64,000 bases of DNA from NCBI GenBank assembly GCA_017526585.1, contig JAFXRC010000003.1, positions 1-64,000 on the forward strand, read 5' to 3'. Numbering within the stretch: the stretch's first letter is position 1; each line of letters opens with the position of its first letter. This stretch comes from Fibrobacter sp. (GTDB lineage Bacteria > Fibrobacterota > Fibrobacteria > Fibrobacterales > Fibrobacteraceae). This document shows, one piece after another, positions 59,716 through 64,000 of the stretch. The notes below the pieces were generated by a model, which was given only the letters and a program-made list of their open reading frames with translations, was not told the origin of the DNA and did no database searches. The position numbers were made by a program, and so were the translations under genes.

Positions 59716-60139
59716 TTATGATCTCCCATAAAATCTTCTTCCAATTACACCTTTTGCTTTCACAAAAATTAGAACCGCACCCGGCAGTCCGAGCACAATT
59801 TTACGAGGTCAAATATAATGTTTTTAGGACCAAAATTCCGTTATTTTGCAAAAAAAAGCCAAAAAAAGCCTTTTACAAAAAAATGATTTATTCCGTTGTT
59901 TTTCGCTAACTTATTGATAGACAACGAGTTAGATTAAGAATGCAGAAAAAGGTTGAAAAACGGCGATTTTAAAGTTTTTCAGGCGTTTTTTAGGAAACTT
60001 CAAGATTTTACAAAAAATTTACATAAAAGCGGAACAAAAAGTTCCGATTTTTCACTTTTAGGAGTGTCAGAAAAATGACAGGGCATTGACAAAAAACTAT
60101 TTTTAACCTAAACCACCAAAACAAAAAGCTAGGTAAAAT
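59716..60139. other. AT-rich intergenic region between divergent genes
   Basis: About 420 bp with the promoters of the giant gene and of the 60140 gene. A hairpin followed by ATTTTT lies at 60030-60052, and TGTCA-6 nt-TGACA follows. A TTGACA occurs near 60087 without a clear -10. No gene of convincing quality is seen. Confidence 0.45.
60030..60052 (+). terminator. Terminator-like hairpin in the leader of the 60140 gene
   Basis: CGGAAC (60030-60035) and GTTCCG (60041-60046) around AAAAA, then ATTTTT. No plus-strand gene lies upstream, so it may be an attenuator or end a small RNA. Confidence 0.5.
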
Positions 60140-60550
60140 ATGAAATTCGTATTCCTCTGCGACGCCAACTATCTCAAGGGCGACATGGCAAACTTCGTGA
60201 ACAACTTCCCCAGAAACCATGAACTGGTAACCATGAGCTCCGATGAACTGCTCCAGACGAAGTCCATTTTCGAAGGCACCTTCGCCGTGCTCGCCGAACG
60301 CACCACCTGGCAGAAGAACTTCAGCCTGTTCCGCTACTTCGGTCTGCTCCCGCTGTTGGAAGTGCTCCCCCTCGGTATCGTTAGCCGTTCTCGCCGCAGC
60401 GAACCCCTCAAGGGCCGCACCCAGAACAGGAACCAGGAAATCTACTTCAACCCTGCCGCTACTGCAGAAGAACTCTACATGCAGATCGACAAGTTTGTCG
60501 CAGCTCCCCCCGCAGGTTTCACCTATCCTCGCGGCTCCCAGAAGGCATAA
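60140..60550 (+). CDS. Hypothetical 136-residue protein
   Basis: 136 aa, no signal peptide or membrane helix. It begins MKFVFLCDANYLKGDM, resembling the first strand and helix of a Rossmann-like domain. It has a central hydrophobic stretch (FGLLPLLEVLPLGIVSR) and a basic segment (SRSRRSEPLKGRTQNR). I recognise no family. It is 9 nt upstream of the M23 peptidase gene and surely co-transcribed, so a role with that protein is likely but unproven. Confidence 0.7.
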   Translation: MKFVFLCDANYLKGDMANFVNNFPRNHELVTMSSDELLQTKSIFEGTFAVLAERTTWQKNFSLFRYFGLLPLLEVLPLGIVSRSRRSEPLKGRTQNRNQEIYFNPAATAEELYMQIDKFVAAPPAGFTYPRGSQKA

Positions 60551-60559
60551 CTTCAACTT

Positions 60560-62092
60560 ATGCAGCGGAAGGTCCTAAACGACCTGTATAAGCAAGGTGG
60601 GGTGACCTGCTTTGCTTTCCCTGGGGAAAGCGAGATTCCTCTTGCGCCCCTGCAAAATCTTGCGCTGGCACTCAACGCCGGCGCTCGTTTTTTGCTGATA
60701 GACTTTTCCGGGAAAAATACCTTTAAGGGGAACGCCCCTATCGAGGCGAAGGACCTTATCGAAAGTCCTCTTTCTCCGGCATCTCTTGAAAAGCTAAAAA
60801 ACGATACCGAAAGCTGGACGGTTACGGGAATCCGGAGTTTTCCAAAGGATGACAACCAGTTCCGTAATCTGTACCACAATTTGCAACAGATCAAGGGCGT
60901 CATTCCGCAAATCATCGCGGTTATTCCTCTGGATATAAGTGACCAGGAAGCCTACTACGCGAAGCTGATTTCCAGGCTCGTTGTCATAGATGGGGAAAGC
61001 GTCGAGGAAGCCTCTGCGTTCCTAGAAGATCTCCCCCACTTCAACAAGTCGGACATGCTTTGGCTTTTACCGCAGAAGCCAAACAAAAAACGTTTCTACC
61101 ACGCCTACAGGGCCGTGTGCAAGAGCAATTCCTTTTTCAAGGAAATTCGAAACTCCGACTGGAAAAAGAATCCGGAATCTTTCGCAACGGTTATCGAGAA
61201 TCTGCACAAGATCGTCATCGTCCAGAAGAATCCCCTCGACGGAAGCTCCAAAGCATTCAGAACCTTTTTCCCGATTCTGCTTTTATTCGCTTTAGCTCTC
61301 CCCTTCTTTTTCTCTACGCAGACAGAACCTGTTATTTCGAATATTCGCAACCGCATTCACGAGCGCGACAAGCTTTCTGTCGCTCCGTCGTTCGAATACA
61401 CCTTCGACGGCAAGGAGCCTCTGCAGCGCATCGCAAGGTACGCCATCGGACGATTCAGCGCCATCATCACCAACGACCAGATGATACGCAAGTACGTGAA
61501 CGTGACGCTCGAAGAAAACGGCTACAAGAAGAATTCCTGGGAAAAGAACAACCTGAATTTCCCGCCAGAGGGAACGACCATCAAGTTCTCTCGTCCCGAC
61601 TATATCGGAACCACAGCCACCGACTCCATCGGAGCTGCATGGAAGTACTGGACATCTATCGTATCTGACAGCGTCGCCTACATCACTGAATTCTACCACG
61701 CGCAGGCAACCGCCAACTACAGGCAACATAACGGCATCGACGTTGCTAGCCGCCAAGGCGCCCGTATTCTCGCCCCGTTCGCCGCAAAGGCTTGGACAAC
61801 CCGCGACGAGCGTGGCGGCATTGTGATAGGACTTGTCCGCAAAAAAGATGTCGTTCTCTTTATGCATTGCGACCAGTTACTTTATCTGGACGGACAAGAA
61901 GTCATGGCAGGTGACCCCATTGCAACCGTCGGACTTACTGGACACACAACGGGTCCGCATGCCCACGTAGTTACGGGGCTCATCGACAAAAACGGACCCA
62001 AGTATATCGGCAACGTTCGGTACAAAGTAATTGACCCGATAAAGTGGTTCTACATGTTCAAACCGACGGCAGATGCAGTAAGAAGCAGATAA
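60560..62092 (+). CDS. Membrane-anchored M23 (LytM) peptidase with a cytoplasmic MinD/ParA-like domain
   Basis: 510 aa. Residues 1 to about 230 are cytoplasmic and reminiscent of a MinD/ParA fold lacking the P-loop (VTCFAFPGESE...NLALALNAGARFLLIDFS; ...VIPLDISDQEAYYAKLISRLVVIDGES). A membrane helix spans about 234-252. The periplasmic part has a LysM-like or linker region (about 280-345, ...PLQRIARYAIGRFS) and an M23 domain with zinc ligands H390-x3-D394 (HNGID) and H467-A-H469 (PHAHV). The site is complete, so it probably cleaves peptidoglycan. The fusion could couple a cytoplasmic signal to wall cleavage, as FtsEX does for EnvC; this is inference. Confidence 0.8.
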   Translation: MQRKVLNDLYKQGGVTCFAFPGESEIPLAPLQNLALALNAGARFLLIDFSGKNTFKGNAPIEAKDLIESPLSPASLEKLKNDTESWTVTGIRSFPKDDNQFRNLYHNLQQIKGVIPQIIAVIPLDISDQEAYYAKLISRLVVIDGESVEEASAFLEDLPHFNKSDMLWLLPQKPNKKRFYHAYRAVCKSNSFFKEIRNSDWKKNPESFATVIENLHKIVIVQKNPLDGSSKAFRTFFPILLLFALALPFFFSTQTEPVISNIRNRIHERDKLSVAPSFEYTFDGKEPLQRIARYAIGRFSAIITNDQMIRKYVNVTLEENGYKKNSWEKNNLNFPPEGTTIKFSRPDYIGTTATDSIGAAWKYWTSIVSDSVAYITEFYHAQATANYRQHNGIDVASRQGARILAPFAAKAWTTRDERGGIVIGLVRKKDVVLFMHCDQLLYLDGQEVMAGDPIATVGLTGHTTGPHAHVVTGLIDKNGPKYIGNVRYKVIDPIKWFYMFKPTADAVRSR

Positions 62093-62296
62093 CCGAACGT
62101 GTTGTAAAAACAGCAACGCACCTTGTAAAGTGAGCCATATCACAAAGCACTTTAAAAAGTGTTCTCAAAGCGTTTTTTTAGGGCTGTTGTAAGCTATTTG
62201 TTACATCTTGACCCTCGCCAAAGTGAGCACATTTAAATAATTTTGTTCATGGAATTAGGGATTTGGCATCAACAAAGAAAAAAGGATAAAAAGCAG

Positions 62297-62746
62297 ATGA
62301 AGTTTAGAGTTTTGACTCTTGCAACCATTACCGCCGCCCTTCTTACCGGATGCTCCGGTGTCGTCACTCCCAAAGCAGAATTAGCAAGCCACGATTCAGA
62401 CCACAACATTCCCGCCATCGATGAAATGATCATCGCCTACAAGACGGATTACATCAACAAGTGCTACATGCCGATCGCCAAGAGGCATCCGCCTGAGAAC
62501 GCTTGCCAGTCAGAACTCTTCCAGATGCTCGAACGCCGCTATCACTTGGATTACAACCAGAACCATGTGGCAATGGCATCTAACACGTTGCTATTCAAGG
62601 ACATAGACGCAAAGATCATCGAAATGTCCCGCAACGATCCTGAAGTCCGCAACGCCATTCGTGCAGGCGCGTTCACAAGCACCAGCGAAATGCTCGCCTA
62701 CTACCACGAAAAATACCAGTTCGACACTCAGGTGGAACAGTTCTAA
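62297..62746 (+). CDS. Small lipoprotein of unknown function
   Basis: 149 aa with the ATG at 62297. AAGGA (62282-62286) supports it over a frame opening at 62243. The signal peptide is followed by the lipobox LLTGC (Cys19). The mature part is helical and hydrophilic (IDEMIIAYKTDYINKCYMPIAKRHPPENACQ...). Two further cysteines could form a disulfide. No family recognised. It would be processed by Lgt and LspA encoded in this window. The 150 bp before it contain only an 8-bp hairpin (62146-62163). Confidence 0.75.
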   Translation: MKFRVLTLATITAALLTGCSGVVTPKAELASHDSDHNIPAIDEMIIAYKTDYINKCYMPIAKRHPPENACQSELFQMLERRYHLDYNQNHVAMASNTLLFKDIDAKIIEMSRNDPEVRNAIRAGAFTSTSEMLAYYHEKYQFDTQVEQF

Positions 62747-62771
62747 GCATAAACCGATTTTATGAGAGAGA

Positions 62772-62807
62772 AAGCCCGTAGCGCTAAGCGCTACGGGCTT
62801 AATTTTT
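62772..62807 (+). terminator. Terminator of the small lipoprotein gene
   Basis: A 13-bp stem (62772-62784 with 62788-62800, AGCCCGTAGCGC/GCGCTACGGGCT) with a TAA loop, then AATTTTTA. Confidence 0.92.
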
Positions 62808-62809
62808 AC

Positions 62810-62816
62810 TATATTT
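62810..62816 (+). promoter_or_regulatory. TAnnTTT promoter box of leuC
   Basis: TATATTT begins 3 nt after the T-tract of the previous terminator and 60 nt before the leuC ATG. The short leader has no leucine-rich leader peptide. Confidence 0.5.
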
Positions 62817-62876
62817 ACGCCGCAATTAATCAGCCTTGGAGAATAATTCAAAAAGGCATAAAAAAGAGACAAAATC

Positions 62877-64000
62877 ATGGGAAAATCACTCTATCAGAAG
62901 ATTTTTGAAAGCCACACGGTAGCTAAGCTCCCGAGCGGCCAGTGCCAGCTCTTTATCGGGCTCCACCTCTGCCACGAAGTCACGAGCCCGCAGGCTTTTG
63001 CGCAGCTCCGCGAAGAAGGCCAGAAGGTGCTGTTCCCGGAACGCACGTTCGCCACGGTGGACCACATCATTCCGACCACGTTCCCGGAACGTAACCGCCC
63101 GCTCCAGGACGGCATTTCCGAAGAGATGTTCTCCCATATCGAAAACAACACCAAGAACAACGGCATCAAGTTCTTTGGCCCCGCTACCGCCGAACAGGGC
63201 GTGATCCACATCGTGGGCCCCGAAGAAGGCGTGACCCAGCCGGGCATGACCATTGCCTGCGGTGACTCCCACACGGCAACGCACGGTGCATTCGGTGCTA
63301 TCGCGTTCGGTATCGGCACGAGCCAGGTGGCAGACGTTCTCGCCACCCAGACGCTCGCCATGAGCCCGCTCAAGACCCGCCGCATCAAGTTCACCGGCAA
63401 GCTGAAGCCGGGTGTGACCGCCAAGGACGTGGCACTTGCCTACATCGCTAAGCTCGGCGTGAACGGTGGCGTTGGCTACGCTTACGAATTTGCCGGCCCC
63501 GTCATCGAAGAAATGGGCATGGAAGGCCGTATGACGGTCTGCAACATGGCTATCGAAGGCGGCGCCCGCGTCGGTTACTGTAACCCCGACGAAAAGACGT
63601 TCGAATACCTCAAGGGCCGTCCGTACGCCCCGAAGGCCGACAAGTGGGACGAAGCCGTCGCTTACTGGAAGTCCGTGGCTACCGACGCCGACGCCCAGTT
63701 TGATGACGAAGTCGAAATCAACTGCGACAACCTCGAACCGATGGTTACCTGGGGCATTACGCCTGCCCAGGCCATCCCGCTGAACGGCAACATGCCGAAG
63801 ATCGACGAATTTACCGGCAGCGAAAAGAAGGTCATCTCCGAAGCTTACGAATACATGGGCTGGGAAGAAGGTTCCAAGATGATTGGCCGCCCCATCGACA
63901 TCGCCTTCGTGGGTAGCTGCACCAACGGCCGCTTGAGCGACTTGCAGGCCGCCGCCGAAATCATCAAGGGCCACAAGGTCGCCCCGACCGTCAAGATGTG
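62877..64000 (+). CDS. leuC: 3-isopropylmalate dehydratase large subunit (partial, 3' end beyond the window)
   Basis: 374 codons visible. Aconitase-superfamily enzyme of leucine synthesis (2-isopropylmalate to 3-isopropylmalate). It begins MGKSLYQKIFESHTV. Conserved blocks are DHIIPTTFPERN, TIACGDSHTATHGAFGAIAFGIGTSQVADVLATQ and AFVGSCTNGRLSDL, where Cys of GSCTNG is a 4Fe-4S ligand; the other two cluster cysteines would lie downstream. leuD probably follows outside the window. Confidence 0.95.
   Translation, partial: MGKSLYQKIFESHTVAKLPSGQCQLFIGLHLCHEVTSPQAFAQLREEGQKVLFPERTFATVDHIIPTTFPERNRPLQDGISEEMFSHIENNTKNNGIKFFGPATAEQGVIHIVGPEEGVTQPGMTIACGDSHTATHGAFGAIAFGIGTSQVADVLATQTLAMSPLKTRRIKFTGKLKPGVTAKDVALAYIAKLGVNGGVGYAYEFAGPVIEEMGMEGRMTVCNMAIEGGARVGYCNPDEKTFEYLKGRPYAPKADKWDEAVAYWKSVATDADAQFDDEVEINCDNLEPMVTWGITPAQAIPLNGNMPKIDEFTGSEKKVISEAYEYMGWEEGSKMIGRPIDIAFVGSCTNGRLSDLQAAAEIIKGHKVAPTVKM

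Noticed and set aside
59658-59909. 83-residue plus-strand frame
   Set aside because: Overlaps the signal-peptide end of the giant gene and runs into AT-rich spacer.
62817-62876. Leucine attenuator before leuC
   Set aside because: The 60-nt leader has no leucine-codon peptide and no terminator hairpin after the promoter box.
1-64000. CRISPR arrays or cas genes
   Set aside because: No regularly spaced repeats of 25-40 nt and no Cas proteins. The repetitive DNA at 52.4-59.7 kb is coding.

Overview
The window looks like a chromosomal piece of a Fibrobacter (phylum Fibrobacterota, FCB superphylum). Supporting signs are an 881-residue lipoprotein that ends in the 'Fibrobacter succinogenes major paralogous' (FISUMP) domain plus a second FISUMP fragment, a GH74-type xyloglucanase with a type IX secretion C-terminal signal, and promoters of the TAnnTTT(G) type known from Bacteroidetes. 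Most of the window is densely packed housekeeping sequence; one accessory block (about 26.8-33.1 kb) is richer in AT and contains broken genes.

Layout. 0.2-3 kb: AgmX/TonB-like envelope protein and alanine racemase. 3.0-6.6 kb: a tightly coupled minus-strand operon (membrane protein, squalene/phytoene-synthase-like enzyme, lspA, rluD). 6.65-8.2 kb: dnaA with DnaA-box-like sites upstream. 8.3-12 kb: Lys-rich-tailed exported protein, histone-H1-like/zinc-finger protein, cyclophilin. 12-18.5 kb: lepA plus a signal-peptidase-I homologue, DUF2062-DUF1015 fusion, greA, tatD. 18.5-26.6 kb: degenerate-GGDEF/EAL protein, orn, PBP-like transpeptidase, lgt, then a minus operon of AlgJ-like protein, HigA-like protein and PmbA. 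26.7 kb: tRNA-Arg(CCU). 26.8-33.1 kb: structured leader RNA and FISUMP lipoprotein, DUF2971 protein, a head-to-head pair of truncated genes (Rpn nuclease and FISUMP), an intact Rpn nuclease, and palindromic repeats. 33.2-43 kb: metG, trmJ-like, nucleotidyltransferase, DUF748/AsmA-like protein, thiSFG, fabF, ruvX. 43-49 kb: a 1477-residue acyl-CoA-dehydratase-activase-type protein and an ABC-F ATPase. 49-60 kb: GH74 enzyme and a 2423-residue tandem Ig-like-domain protein. 60-64 kb: a two-gene unit with a membrane M23 peptidase, a small lipoprotein, and the start of leuC.

The most striking signal is the leader at about 26999-27209, upstream of the FISUMP lipoprotein. It folds by eye into a long closing helix, a second helix and a hairpin-filled junction. 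The 3' strands of those helices are exactly the ones needed for a 22-bp terminator stem followed by six T residues. The two folds exclude each other, as in a transcription-terminating riboswitch or attenuator, and the downstream Shine-Dalgarno sequence can pair with an anti-SD just before it. I match it to no known riboswitch class.

Other cross-cutting signals: (i) at least thirteen genes have a TAnnTTT box ending only 5-9 nt before the ATG and no clear Shine-Dalgarno, implying leaderless mRNAs; (ii) a repeat family keeps its flanks but has unrelated palindromic cores; (iii) the giant Ig-like protein has a strict three-domain super-period. Functional calls rest on motif recognition by eye; no database search or folding program was run.
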